Of a DNA stretch of 48,913 bases, positions 26,448 to 35,258 are shown in pieces. The stretch covers positions 1 through 48,913 of the forward strand of contig JBKBYG010000011.1 of NCBI GenBank assembly GCA_046313435.1. The letters run 5' to 3'. The DNA is from JBKBYG01 sp046313435 (GTDB lineage: Bacteria > Pseudomonadota > Alphaproteobacteria > Rickettsiales > Arcanibacteraceae). How positions within the stretch are numbered: position 1 is the first letter of the stretch; every line of letters starts with the position of its first letter. Made by a program: the position numbers and the translations under genes. The notes below the pieces were generated by a model. That model searched no databases. It was given only the letters and a program-made list of their open reading frames with translations, and was not told the origin of the DNA.

Positions 26448-27292
26448 AAAAACTTTCACCAAGCTTAAATAATCATCTTTCTTCTGAAGTAACTACGCTT
26501 GCAACATGTTGGAAACTAAGCTTAACTTCTGGCAAAATATTAGGTTTTACAGATTGTGATATTGATATAATCTATGAAGGTGTAACTTATAAAGCATGTT
26601 CTGGTTTCACCGCAAGTTGTATAAGTTCCACAATGAGTTTGGCAATAGATAATTTTCAAATTGAAGCTGCTCTTAATCATGATCAAATTAATGAAGAAGA
26701 TATTCTGCAAGGAATGTATGATTATTCAGAAGTAGAAATATTTATGGTAAATTATTTAAATCCTAGTCAAGGCCGTGTTTTTTTAAATAAAGGTTATTTC
26801 GGTGAAATCACATTAAATCAAGGTAAGTTTACTGTAGAAGTAAAATCAATAACTCAAAAACTAGATAAATTACTCGGAAATATTTATTCTCCTATTTGCC
26901 GGGCGAAATTTGGGGATAGTAAATGTAAAATAAACAAAAATTTATTAGCAAGAAAAGGAACAATTTCTGCAATAACTTCGCCATATTCTTTTATTGATAA
27001 TGCAAGAAATGAAGAAAAAGGATATTTTAATTTTGGAACAATAAAATTCACAAGCGGTGAATACTTGGGAAGAGAATGTGAGGTAAAGGATTTTATTGGT
27101 AACCAAATTCTTTTATCATTACCAATGAGCAATTACATTAAAATTGGAGATGAATATATTATTTTTGCAGGTTGCGACGGGAGCTTCGTTACGTGTAAAA
27201 AAAGATATAAAAATAGCATAAATTTTAGAGGCGAGCCTCATATTCCAGGAAATAAATATATGTATAGTACTTCATCAACTGTTACCAGTTAA
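26444..27292 (+). CDS. Baseplate hub protein, DUF2163 (RcGTA g13-like)
   Basis: 282 residues. Family features: LATCWKLSLTSGKILGFTDC (residues about 19-38), YKACSGFTASCISS, a Cys cluster typical of the iron-sulfur-binding hub (CRAKFGDSKCKI and GCDGSFVTCKKRY), and the end FRGEPHIPG. In RcGTA g13 these Cys bind an Fe-S cluster; all appear kept here. Coupled to g12 by an ATGA overlap. g14 does not follow directly: a DUF2335 gene and a pilin-like remnant intervene. Confidence 0.93.
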   Translation: MKKLSPSLNNHLSSEVTTLATCWKLSLTSGKILGFTDCDIDIIYEGVTYKACSGFTASCISSTMSLAIDNFQIEAALNHDQINEEDILQGMYDYSEVEIFMVNYLNPSQGRVFLNKGYFGEITLNQGKFTVEVKSITQKLDKLLGNIYSPICRAKFGDSKCKINKNLLARKGTISAITSPYSFIDNARNEEKGYFNFGTIKFTSGEYLGRECEVKDFIGNQILLSLPMSNYIKIGDEYIIFAGCDGSFVTCKKRYKNSINFRGEPHIPGNKYMYSTSSTVTS

Positions 27293-27481
27293 CCATCCAT
27301 ATTGAATTTAATTTATAACATTTCAGAATTAAAAAATACTTTAAACTATGTTTCATTGCAATTTTATATTGTCATTTGATGCTTATTAGATTAAACATGT
27401 ACATTAATAAAAATTATAAAATAAATCTAACAAAATTGATTTTTTACGTTTATTTAAAGTATTGAAATAATTAAGAAATAT

Positions 27482-27958
27482 ATGGACAAGATTAAAACTT
27501 ATTATGGTTATAACAAGAATCATAAATCTAAAAATTTTCCTAATAAATTTAACAAAGATGATAGAAATAAACCATATCTTTCTATCCCTTCAGCTGAAGA
27601 GCTTTTAGAGTACGAAGAAATTACTGAAGGTAGCGCAGAAAGAATTGTTGAAATGTTCGAAGCTGAGCAAATACATCGGCACGAATATGAAAATAAATCA
27701 TTGAAAGCTAATAATTATACAAAAAATCTAGCAATTGTTTTTAATGCAATTACGGCAATATGTATAATGCTTACTTCAATATATTTTGTATCGGCGCATA
27801 ATGATAATTTTAATGCTTCATTAGTTTTGGCGTCAGGATTTGCGTTACTTGCTTTTAATTCTTTTTTGAGAAATTATAGAAAAGATAGAAGATTTAATAG
27901 ACAAAAACATTTTAAGAATAATTATAAAAACCCTCGTAATAGTGAAGAACCTAAGTAA
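27482..27958 (+). CDS. DUF2335 family membrane protein
   Basis: 158 residues. The family core LSIPSAEELLEYEEITEGSA followed by ERIVEMFEAEQIHRHEYE is clear, then two membrane helices (AIVFNAITAICIMLTSIYFV and ASLVLASGFALLAFNSFL) and a basic tail. DUF2335 proteins occur widely in bacteria and phage-related islands; their function is not known. It sits alone with 190 bases of leader, between g13 and the pilin-like gene. Confidence 0.78.
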   Translation: MDKIKTYYGYNKNHKSKNFPNKFNKDDRNKPYLSIPSAEELLEYEEITEGSAERIVEMFEAEQIHRHEYENKSLKANNYTKNLAIVFNAITAICIMLTSIYFVSAHNDNFNASLVLASGFALLAFNSFLRNYRKDRRFNRQKHFKNNYKNPRNSEEPK

Positions 27959-28026
27959 GAATTAATATTTTTTAAACATAATTTCTATAAAATAATGTTA
28001 TAAAAATTTATGTTTAAAATTAGTTT

Positions 28027-28759
28027 ATGAATGAAAGGAAAGCATTTACCTTAATAGAGTTATCAGTTGTTCTAGTAATCGTAGGATTTATTATTAGCGG
28101 AGTTGTTGCTGGGACAGAGATAATAAATCAATCTAGAATGCGAAGATTAATTAACGATGTTACTCAAGTTCAAACAGCAATAAATACATTTCGCGAGAAA
28201 TTTGGATTTTTACCTGGAGATTTTTCCTTTCGCTGGGCAAATTTGGACAAGTGCTACATGTGCAAATGCAGGTGTTCCTACTGGATGTAATGGCAATGGC
28301 AACTATCAAATTAATAGAATATCTGTAAGCACTGATGGACAGGAACATTTTAGATTTTGGCAACATTTAAGCTTAGCTAATTTTTTACCTGGATCTTATA
28401 CTGGAACAAGTAACCTTAATGATCAATTTAAGTCAAATGCATTTCCAAATGCTTACTTTGGAACTACTTATACTAATCTATATACGTTTATGAATAAGTC
28501 TAATATATTGCATATAGGAAACTGGAAAACAATAAGTTATACAGCAACATTTGGCTTAACTACTCCTAATAATGCTTATTCTATAGATATAAAAATCGAT
28601 GACGGTAGTGCAAATTCGGGTAAATTCATAGGATTGGACGGAGAGGGTGCGCCCTCAAGTGGAGTTTGCTCAAATGACTATTCAAATTCTAATCCTAGTT
28701 CTAACTATAATATTAGTAATAACCAAAACTATTGTAGATTGAAATATATTTATGATTAA
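28027..28759 (+). pseudogene. Type IV pilin-like protein, frameshifted
   Basis: The first part (from 28027) has a class III prepilin leader, RKAFTLIELSVVLVIVGFII, with Glu+5 and a cleavage site A-F, followed by helix alpha1 and FREKFGFLPGD. At a run of five T (28221-28225) the frame slips: removing one T gives GDFPFAGQIWTSATCANAGV and an open frame to 28759 (ends NNQNYCRLKYIYD). As written, the first frame stops at 28290. Together about 243 residues, a secreted pseudopilin-like protein with Cys and Gly/Asn-rich globular part. Homopolymer sequencing error or slipped-strand variation are both possible. No pilus assembly genes are in the window. Confidence 0.75.
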
Positions 28760-28782
28760 AATTATTAATTTTTATACTTAAA

Positions 28783-29259
28783 ATGATGAATATTCTTACA
28801 ACACAAATTATAGCCGAGGCTAAAACTTGGCTTGGAACGAGTTTTCATCATCAAGGACGAGTTAAAAAGACCGGATTACATAATGGTGGATGTGATTGTA
28901 TAGGGTTAATTCTAGGAATTGCAAAGTCTTTAAATTTAAAATCTAATTTTGATAAAAGCAAATTATTAATTGAGTTTGATAAAGTAAATTATAAAAGAAT
29001 AGTAATTGGTAATGATCTGAAGAATATAATGTCAATGCATTTTATAGAAATTGATTTAGATCATGCAGAAATATGTGATATTGTATTATTTAACATCAAT
29101 AAAAACTTACAACATATAGGCATGATAATTGAAAAAAATCAGTCAGCAATTTATGTAATTCATTCTTATATCCAAGCAAAACAAGTGGTAATGCATAATC
29201 TTGATGAAGAATGGATAAATAAGATTGATTCTGTTTATAGATTTGCAGATTTAGTTTAA
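28783..29259 (+). CDS. NlpC/P60 cell-wall peptidase (RcGTA g14-like)
   Basis: 158 residues. The catalytic Cys motif GGCDCIGLI places Cys39 in the D-C-x-G consensus; His111 (QHIGMII) and His127 (VIHSYI) complete a plausible triad. The N-terminal AEAKTWLGTSFHHQGRVK matches GTA g14 peptidases, which help the tail pierce the recipient's murein. It precedes the giant g15 gene as in RcGTA, but a repeat element and an antisense patatin gene lie between. Start ATG 28783 or the next ATG. Confidence 0.87.
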   Translation: MMNILTTQIIAEAKTWLGTSFHHQGRVKKTGLHNGGCDCIGLILGIAKSLNLKSNFDKSKLLIEFDKVNYKRIVIGNDLKNIMSMHFIEIDLDHAEICDIVLFNINKNLQHIGMIIEKNQSAIYVIHSYIQAKQVVMHNLDEEWINKIDSVYRFADLV

Positions 29260-29277
29260 TAGTAAATATTAATAAAA

Positions 29278-29445
29278 AGATCCTGAAACAAGTTCAGGAT
29301 GACTAGAGGCTTTAAAGTAACCCGTCATATTGAAGCAAGTTGAGGATGACCCAGGACTCAAAGTGGCACATCATACTAAAGCAAGTTCATGTAAACCCTT
29401 ACCTGCAACTAGTCATCAGTCATCCTGAACTTGTTTTGCGGATCT
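29278..29445. repeat. MITE-like repeat element with terminal inverted repeats and internal degenerate copies
   Basis: The left end 29278-29304 (core TCCTGAAACAAGTTCAGGAT) and the right end 29418-29445 (core ATCCTGAACTTGTTTTGCGG) are imperfect inverted repeats of about 27 bases. Two further degenerate direct copies of CAAGTT lie inside at 29336 and 29382, so the left motif recurs every 46-47 bases (29289, 29336, 29382). The left motif is itself a partial palindrome. This resembles dispersed palindromic repeats of alphaproteobacterial genomes. It fills the gap between g14 and the patatin gene. Confidence 0.75.
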
Positions 29446-29449
29446 AATA

Positions 29450-30448
29450 TTATTTTAATAATACTGAATGACTACGAAGAAGAATATTTCTTGCTTTCAT
29501 ATGGGATAAAATACTAGGAATCGCTGCTTCTGCTGCTCTTTTACCAGCTTCATATAGTTCCTCAAGCTTATCATCTTCAAATATTCCATATCCATCAGTA
29601 TCAGGATGTATTTCGATATCAGCAAGTTTTGATTGCATACGAGCAAGTTCATAATAAAATATACTTATAGATCTATATGTAAGCCAGCCAATATTAGTCA
29701 GTGCTTCTCTATCAGGAGGTGCACTTATATCAACTGCTATAGTAAGTTTTGGATTAAATTCTTTTGCAATAGCAACAGGAACAGGTGCAATAACTCCGCC
29801 ATCTACTAAGATTCTATCGTACATTTTAACAGGTGAGAAAACTGGAGGAATAGCTGAAGAAGCATTAATTGCTGGTGCAATAGGCCCGCTCCTTATGATA
29901 AATTCTTTATTTGCTTCAATATCAGTTGTTACAGCAATTAAAGGGATTTTTAAAGATTCGAAATTTTTGCTTTTGATGTTATCATGTAAGAATTTTTGAT
30001 ATGCATATCCTCTTACTGGTCCTTTTAATGAACTTAAACTTTGAATTGTATCAATAAAAGATATATCAAGTAAATCCCATTTTTTTACACTTAAAACCTT
30101 GTTTTTGATAGATTGAGAATTAGGTTCATCTGCATATAAGGCTCCTATAGCGCTACCTGCGCTTGTTCCTACTATTAAATCAATTGGTATATGATATTTT
30201 TCAAAAACTTCAAGTACGCCAATATGCGCAGCTCCTTTTGATCCGCCACCTCCGAGTACTAAAGCAATACCAACATTGTTAATAGGAAGAGGGTTTGGAG
30301 GTGTAGCGGGTATATGTACAAGAGGTTTATTATAAGTAGTACAACTTATAGTAAAAATAATTACGAATAAAAATGTGAAATTTTTTATATAGCTTGCTTT
30401 GTGCACTTTAATCCCATCTTTAAATTTTTCGGTAATATAAATTACCAT
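29450..30448 (-). CDS. Patatin-like phospholipase, lipoprotein
   Basis: From ATG 30448 the product has 332 residues. An N-terminal lipoprotein signal ends at Cys36 (FLFVIIFTISC). The patatin domain shows the oxyanion loop VLGGGGSKGAAHIG (residues 64-77), nucleophile elbow GTSAGSA with Ser96, and the catalytic Asp216 in LVDGGVIAPVPV, an intact Ser-Asp dyad. It resembles the RssA-type bacterial patatins; phospholipase A2-like patatins serve host-membrane lysis in Rickettsia, but this one is predicted membrane-anchored. The upstream ATG at 30592 is rejected since the extra 48 residues run antisense through the start of the g15 gene. It is antisense to the GTA-like genes. Confidence 0.88.
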   Translation of the reverse strand: MVIYITEKFKDGIKVHKASYIKNFTFLFVIIFTISCTTYNKPLVHIPATPPNPLPINNVGIALVLGGGGSKGAAHIGVLEVFEKYHIPIDLIVGTSAGSAIGALYADEPNSQSIKNKVLSVKKWDLLDISFIDTIQSLSSLKGPVRGYAYQKFLHDNIKSKNFESLKIPLIAVTTDIEANKEFIIRSGPIAPAINASSAIPPVFSPVKMYDRILVDGGVIAPVPVAIAKEFNPKLTIAVDISAPPDREALTNIGWLTYRSISIFYYELARMQSKLADIEIHPDTDGYGIFEDDKLEELYEAGKRAAEAAIPSILSHMKARNILLRSHSVLLK

Positions 30449-30476
30449 TTTTATTAATATTATACAAGTAAGAAAT

Positions 30477-33400
30477 ATGGCATCAATTATTCTTGGACAA
30501 ATTGGCGAAAAAGTTGGAAATGCTGCTTTAGGTAGTGTTGGCGCTACAATTGGACATACGCTAGGATCATATATAGGTAAGCAGATTGACAATTCAAGTT
30601 ATAAATCTGATGCTAAAATCCAAGGCAGGAAGCTTTATGATTTAAATATTCAAACCTCTACCTATGGTAAAATGATACCGATAATTTATGGTAATTTCAA
30701 AATTGCTGGAAATATTATTTGGGGAAGACCTATTGAAGAAAAAATCATTGAAGAAGAAGCATCTTCGGCTAAAAATTCAACTCAAATAAATAGATTTTAT
30801 AATTATCGAGTAACCTTGGCAATAGCAATATGTGAGGGAGAAGTAGACAGTTTAATAAGGGTCTGGGCAGATACTAAACAGTTAGATTTATCAAAGCAAG
30901 AATATTATAGATTTTATAATGGATCAGAAGATCAAATGCCTGATCCTTTAATTGAATCATATATGGGAACAGAAGAAACGCCTGCATATAGAGGATTGTG
31001 TTATATTGTAATAGCAGATTTTCCAATTGGAGACTATGGTAATAGAATACCTAATTTTACTTTCGAAATAAGAAGAAGAGCTCCTTTAATAAATGATCAG
31101 CCTGAAGCTGAAGAAATGATTAAATCTATGGTACTGATTCCAGGCTCTGGAGAATTTGTTTATGATACTATTATTCAAACTAAAATTAACGGTATTGAGG
31201 TAGAAGGAAAGTTTTTACAACAGGGTTATACGCAACAAATTAATAAACATACAGCGTATAATTATGCTAATTCAATAGTTGCTCTTAACCAGTTACAAGA
31301 AACATGTAAAAATCTGGAATGGGTAGCACCTGTTGTTACTTGGTTTGCAAATAGTGTTAATTTACATGAAGCCTCTATATTTCCTGCAGTAGAATATAAA
31401 GATGGCACTAAAACAACGCCCGATGAATGGAGTGTTGCAGGTTATGATAGAAAAAATGCATATTTAATAAGTTGGGATTTCGAAAATAAGCCTAATTATG
31501 GTGGTTCGGTAAATGACTTAAGTGTAATCCGTTTTTTAGATGAACTAAAGTCAAGAAAGTTAAAAATAATGTTTTATCCAATGTTTTTTATAGACATGCC
31601 TGGCAAGCCTTGGAGAGGACGTTTAACAGGAAAGGCTGAAGATGTTGAATTTTTTTTCAATCATCCTGCTGGATATAATCGATTTATTTTACATTACGCA
31701 AAATTAATAAAAGGGAAGATTGATGCTTTTATTATTGGTTCAGAATTAGTAAATATTACGAAAATAAAGGACAAAAACAATGAGTTCGTCGCAGTAAAAG
31801 AACTAATTAAATTAGCTGCAGATGTTAGAAAGATTTTAGGACCTAATGTTAAAATTAGCTATGCTGCGGACTGGAGTGAATATCATCACACTGAAGGGGG
31901 TTGGTATCATTTAGATGAGTTATGGGCTTCGGAAAACATAGATTTTATAGGAATTGATGCTTATTTTCCATTAACAATGAATAATCAAGGAAGATTCGAT
32001 ATTAGAGAAATTAAAGAAGGTTGGCATAAAGGTGAGGGTTATGATTTTTATTATGATGATGAGCGTAATAAAAAGGCATTATTGAAAGAATATGCATGGA
32101 AAAACATTAATTGGTGGTGGGAGAATTATCATATAAATCCTGATGGAAAAACTACAAATTGGATTCCAAAATCAAAGAAAATTTGGTTTACAGAATATGG
32201 ATATCCTTCCATTGATGCTGCACCGAACCAGCCTAATGTGTTTTATGATCCTGATTCAATTGAAGGTAATATACCACTTGGTTCTAAAGGTAAAATTGAT
32301 TTTTTAATTCAAAGACAGTCTATCCAAGCAACAGAAGAAGTATGGTTGAATTCTGAAATCGTTGAACAAAAATTTGTGTGGACTTGGGATATGCGGCCCT
32401 ATCCTGCATGGCCGGATTTAAAATCAGTTTGGAATGACTATAAGTTATGGAGTAAAGGCCATTGGGTTTCTGGAAAGCTAGGTATGCCAACTTTATCTTC
32501 AGTAGTAGCTGATTTATGTATTAAAGCAGATATGAAAAACTTTGAGGTATTGGAATTAAATGAAATTATCGAAGGTTATGCAATTACTTATCAGCAAACT
32601 GCAAGACAAGCTATTGAAGCTTTATCTGCTGCATATTTATTTGAATCGGCTGCATATGCAGATAAAATAAAATTTTTTCATAAAAAAAATAATATAAGCA
32701 AAATAATTAATAGAGAAGATATAATAAGCGAAAATCAATCACCTAGTTTTTCTTCATGTATAATTGAAGAAATGGAATTACCAATGCGTATTGAAGTAGG
32801 TTTTATTAATAAATTTTTTAATTATGAAGAGGGATATCAATTTGCTCAAAAATATGTAACTAATAGCCAAAAGATAATTAATATTTCCTTTCCTCTAGTA
32901 TTAAATGACATGACAGCGAAAAATATTGCTGAAATAAAGTTACATGATTACTGGTTAGAGAGAAAATGCTTTGATTTTACTATTCCTTATAAATTTTTAA
33001 ATCTTGAAATAGGTGATTTAATTAGATTAGTTGATAAAACAGAATATACAGTAAGAATCATAAAGCTAGATATAATTGAAGAACGAAAATTGAAAGTAAA
33101 AGCCGTTGTAGAAAATATACATAATTATGATTTTAAATCTGATATTGAAATTTATTATAATAACCATAATATTAATTTTGAAACGTCAATCAATACTATT
33201 TTTCACATATTAGATATACCGAAACTACCCTGGGAATATGAAGATGAATTAAGGGTTTTAATTGCTGCATGTGGAGATTCAAAAAATTGGAAAGGTGCAA
33301 GTGTATTTGCTTCTGATAATCAGGGGAATAAATTTAAGCGCTTAGTAAATATTGAATATCCCTCAGTAATAGGTGCAACATGTCAAAAGCTAGATTCTGC

Positions 33401-34073
33401 TCCAGTAAATATTATGGATAATACAAATTCAATAGAGGTGATTTTAATAGATGGCATTTTAGAGTCTGTTACTAATGATCAGCTTCTAGAAGGAAATAAT
33501 CTTGCAATTATTGGTGAAGAAATAATTCAATTTAAAAATGCAAAATTAATAGAACCTAATAAATATTTAATTTCAGGATTCATTAGGGGATTATATGGAA
33601 CAGAAAATTTGATTGATTCCCACCTTGTTGGAGATAGATTTATAATTTTAGATAAAACTTTAACTAAACTAAAAATGTCGAAACATGATTTATATAAAGA
33701 ATCGATTGTAAAAGCAGTCACTTATAATGAAAGGATAGATAATGTACAAGGTTTTAATTTTAATTTTTCTGGTAATTCTTTAGCACCCTTAGCCCCGTCT
33801 AACTTTAACGTCTATCTCAAAGAAGATAATATATGTATGGACTGGGAAACTAGTTACAAGGGGGCGCTTTACGAAATAAACTTTATAGAAGAAAATAATG
33901 TTATTTATACTGCTACTACTAATCAAGATAATTATACTTTAGAACTAGAGTTGATTAAAAATAAGATTACTAAATATCCGTGTAATTTAAATATTAAAAT
34001 TTCCAAAGTATCAGATTTAGTAGGTAAAGGACATTCTTCTTCCGCAAATATTACTATATACGCAGATTTGTAA
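30477..34073 (+). CDS. GTA megatron/baseplate protein with TIM-barrel-like domain (RcGTA g15-like)
   Basis: At 1198 residues this is the largest gene. Order: N-terminal hydrophobic Gly/Ala segment (IGEKVGNAALGSVGATIGHT), a DUF-type region with YGKMIPIIYGNFKIAGNIIW, the GTA TIM-barrel-like domain at about residues 290-640 (ISWDFENKPNYGG, IDFIGIDAYFPLT, WTWDMRPYPAWPD), then phage-tail_3 and the C-terminal rcc01698-like part (EIIQFKNAKLIEPNKYLISG, FIRGLYGTE). Two Glu at barrel strand ends, in IIGSELVN and WFTEYGYP, resemble a retaining glycoside hydrolase pair. In RcGTA this protein forms the tail tip. The frame is fully open, with no sign of decay. ATG 30477 follows AAGTAAGAA. Confidence 0.95.
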   Translation: MASIILGQIGEKVGNAALGSVGATIGHTLGSYIGKQIDNSSYKSDAKIQGRKLYDLNIQTSTYGKMIPIIYGNFKIAGNIIWGRPIEEKIIEEEASSAKNSTQINRFYNYRVTLAIAICEGEVDSLIRVWADTKQLDLSKQEYYRFYNGSEDQMPDPLIESYMGTEETPAYRGLCYIVIADFPIGDYGNRIPNFTFEIRRRAPLINDQPEAEEMIKSMVLIPGSGEFVYDTIIQTKINGIEVEGKFLQQGYTQQINKHTAYNYANSIVALNQLQETCKNLEWVAPVVTWFANSVNLHEASIFPAVEYKDGTKTTPDEWSVAGYDRKNAYLISWDFENKPNYGGSVNDLSVIRFLDELKSRKLKIMFYPMFFIDMPGKPWRGRLTGKAEDVEFFFNHPAGYNRFILHYAKLIKGKIDAFIIGSELVNITKIKDKNNEFVAVKELIKLAADVRKILGPNVKISYAADWSEYHHTEGGWYHLDELWASENIDFIGIDAYFPLTMNNQGRFDIREIKEGWHKGEGYDFYYDDERNKKALLKEYAWKNINWWWENYHINPDGKTTNWIPKSKKIWFTEYGYPSIDAAPNQPNVFYDPDSIEGNIPLGSKGKIDFLIQRQSIQATEEVWLNSEIVEQKFVWTWDMRPYPAWPDLKSVWNDYKLWSKGHWVSGKLGMPTLSSVVADLCIKADMKNFEVLELNEIIEGYAITYQQTARQAIEALSAAYLFESAAYADKIKFFHKKNNISKIINREDIISENQSPSFSSCIIEEMELPMRIEVGFINKFFNYEEGYQFAQKYVTNSQKIINISFPLVLNDMTAKNIAEIKLHDYWLERKCFDFTIPYKFLNLEIGDLIRLVDKTEYTVRIIKLDIIEERKLKVKAVVENIHNYDFKSDIEIYYNNHNINFETSINTIFHILDIPKLPWEYEDELRVLIAACGDSKNWKGASVFASDNQGNKFKRLVNIEYPSVIGATCQKLDSAPVNIMDNTNSIEVILIDGILESVTNDQLLEGNNLAIIGEEIIQFKNAKLIEPNKYLISGFIRGLYGTENLIDSHLVGDRFIILDKTLTKLKMSKHDLYKESIVKAVTYNERIDNVQGFNFNFSGNSLAPLAPSNFNVYLKEDNICMDWETSYKGALYEINFIEENNVIYTATTNQDNYTLELELIKNKITKYPCNLNIKISKVSDLVGKGHSSSANITIYADL

Positions 34074-34153
34074 TTCGTATCTTTAAATAAAATCTAACCT
34101 TTACAAGTTTCCATTAAACAAGAATTTTTTATAAAATAAATAGAGTAAATAAT

Positions 34154-35107
34154 ATGTCTTATACAAGTAATTTAAAATTGCCTTTACTTAAATCAAACCA
34201 GCCCCAAAAAGAACTTTTAATTAATGAGTCTTTCATTGCTTTAGATGCCCTCATTGGAAAAGGAGCAATAAGTAGAGTCTTAACAACTCCACCAATTAAT
34301 CCAAATATAGGAGATCTATATATTATTGCAAATAAGGCAAAAGATGTATGGTCCGAAAAAGAAGGATATCTTGCATGCTTTATTTCTGATTGGAAATATA
34401 TTGAACCACATGAAGGAATGCAAATCTGGGTTAATAATGAAGCAAAACAATATATTTACACGGAAGGGCATTGGGTAAGTAATAATGATATTTTAAAAGA
34501 AATTCCTGCACTAGCAATAGGATGCAGGGCTGATCCAAATCATAAATTAGCTGTTAAAGCTGATAGTATTTTGTTTGATGCTGTAGAAGATGGTCCAAGG
34601 ATTTATATTAATAAAAAAGCAGATAATGGTTTTGCAAGCTTTCTTTTCCAAAGTGATTACATGGGTAAGGCTGAATTCGGTTTAACCGGGGAAGATGATT
34701 TCGCTCTTAAAGTTTCTAAAGATGGTAAAGACTTCCATGAATCATTTATTGTAGATAGTAGAAATGGAAATTTTATTTTAAAAGGAAATGTTATTGGAGT
34801 TGAGCAAGCAATATCTGTAAATGTAGAAAGAAAATACAAAATTGACCTTGAAGCAGCAAGTATTTTTGAAATCGAAACTTATAATAAAATTGAAATTCAA
34901 TTTCCAAGTAGAGTAAGTAAAAATGGGGCAAGTTTTACAATAATTGTTAAAGGTGAAAATGTTAAATTAATAGATTGGCCAGGTAATGTCACATGGATGT
35001 CTTGCAAAGAATCAGTAATAGAATCTGAAGTTGTAGCATTTAAATTTCTTACCTGTAATGGCGGAAAATCATGGTACGGATTTATTTTAGGAAATAAACC
35101 TATGTAA
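34154..35107 (+). CDS. DUF2793 tail-fibre-type protein
   Basis: 317 residues. The N-terminal DUF2793 domain is clear: LKLPLLKSNQPQKELLINES, then PPINPNIGDLYIIAN, W-S-EKEGYLACFI and GMQIWVNNEAKQYIYTEG. The C-terminal half is beta-rich (NGASFTIIVKGENVKLIDW) like fibre or carbohydrate-contact domains. In Rhodobacter a DUF2793 protein is a GTA tail fibre encoded away from the main cluster; here it is 80 bases after g15, suggesting an ancestral or re-linked arrangement. Confidence 0.85.
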   Translation: MSYTSNLKLPLLKSNQPQKELLINESFIALDALIGKGAISRVLTTPPINPNIGDLYIIANKAKDVWSEKEGYLACFISDWKYIEPHEGMQIWVNNEAKQYIYTEGHWVSNNDILKEIPALAIGCRADPNHKLAVKADSILFDAVEDGPRIYINKKADNGFASFLFQSDYMGKAEFGLTGEDDFALKVSKDGKDFHESFIVDSRNGNFILKGNVIGVEQAISVNVERKYKIDLEAASIFEIETYNKIEIQFPSRVSKNGASFTIIVKGENVKLIDWPGNVTWMSCKESVIESEVVAFKFLTCNGGKSWYGFILGNKPM

Positions 35108-35193
35108 TACATGAACTACGTATGCTTCACTTGTCTTGCTTTTCAATACATGCTCAATAAATAATGTAACTAATTGAAAAAATATATTTAACC

Positions 35194-35221
35194 TTGCAAT
35201 CATGCTCAAATCTTGTATCTA
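35194..35221 (+). promoter_or_regulatory. Possible promoter for the class D beta-lactamase gene
   Basis: TTGCAA (35194-35199) and TATCTA (35216-35221) with 16-base spacing, 37 bases before the ATG. Moderate match; supports separate expression from the GTA-like genes. Confidence 0.35.
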
Positions 35222-35258
35222 TTAATTATACGTTAACAATTTTTACAAGTAGGATACT

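Noticed and set aside
29278..29445. CRISPR array, because of 46-47 base spaced repeats
   Set aside because: Only three short degenerate copies, spacers also related, one inverted copy, no cas genes; it is a palindromic repeat element.
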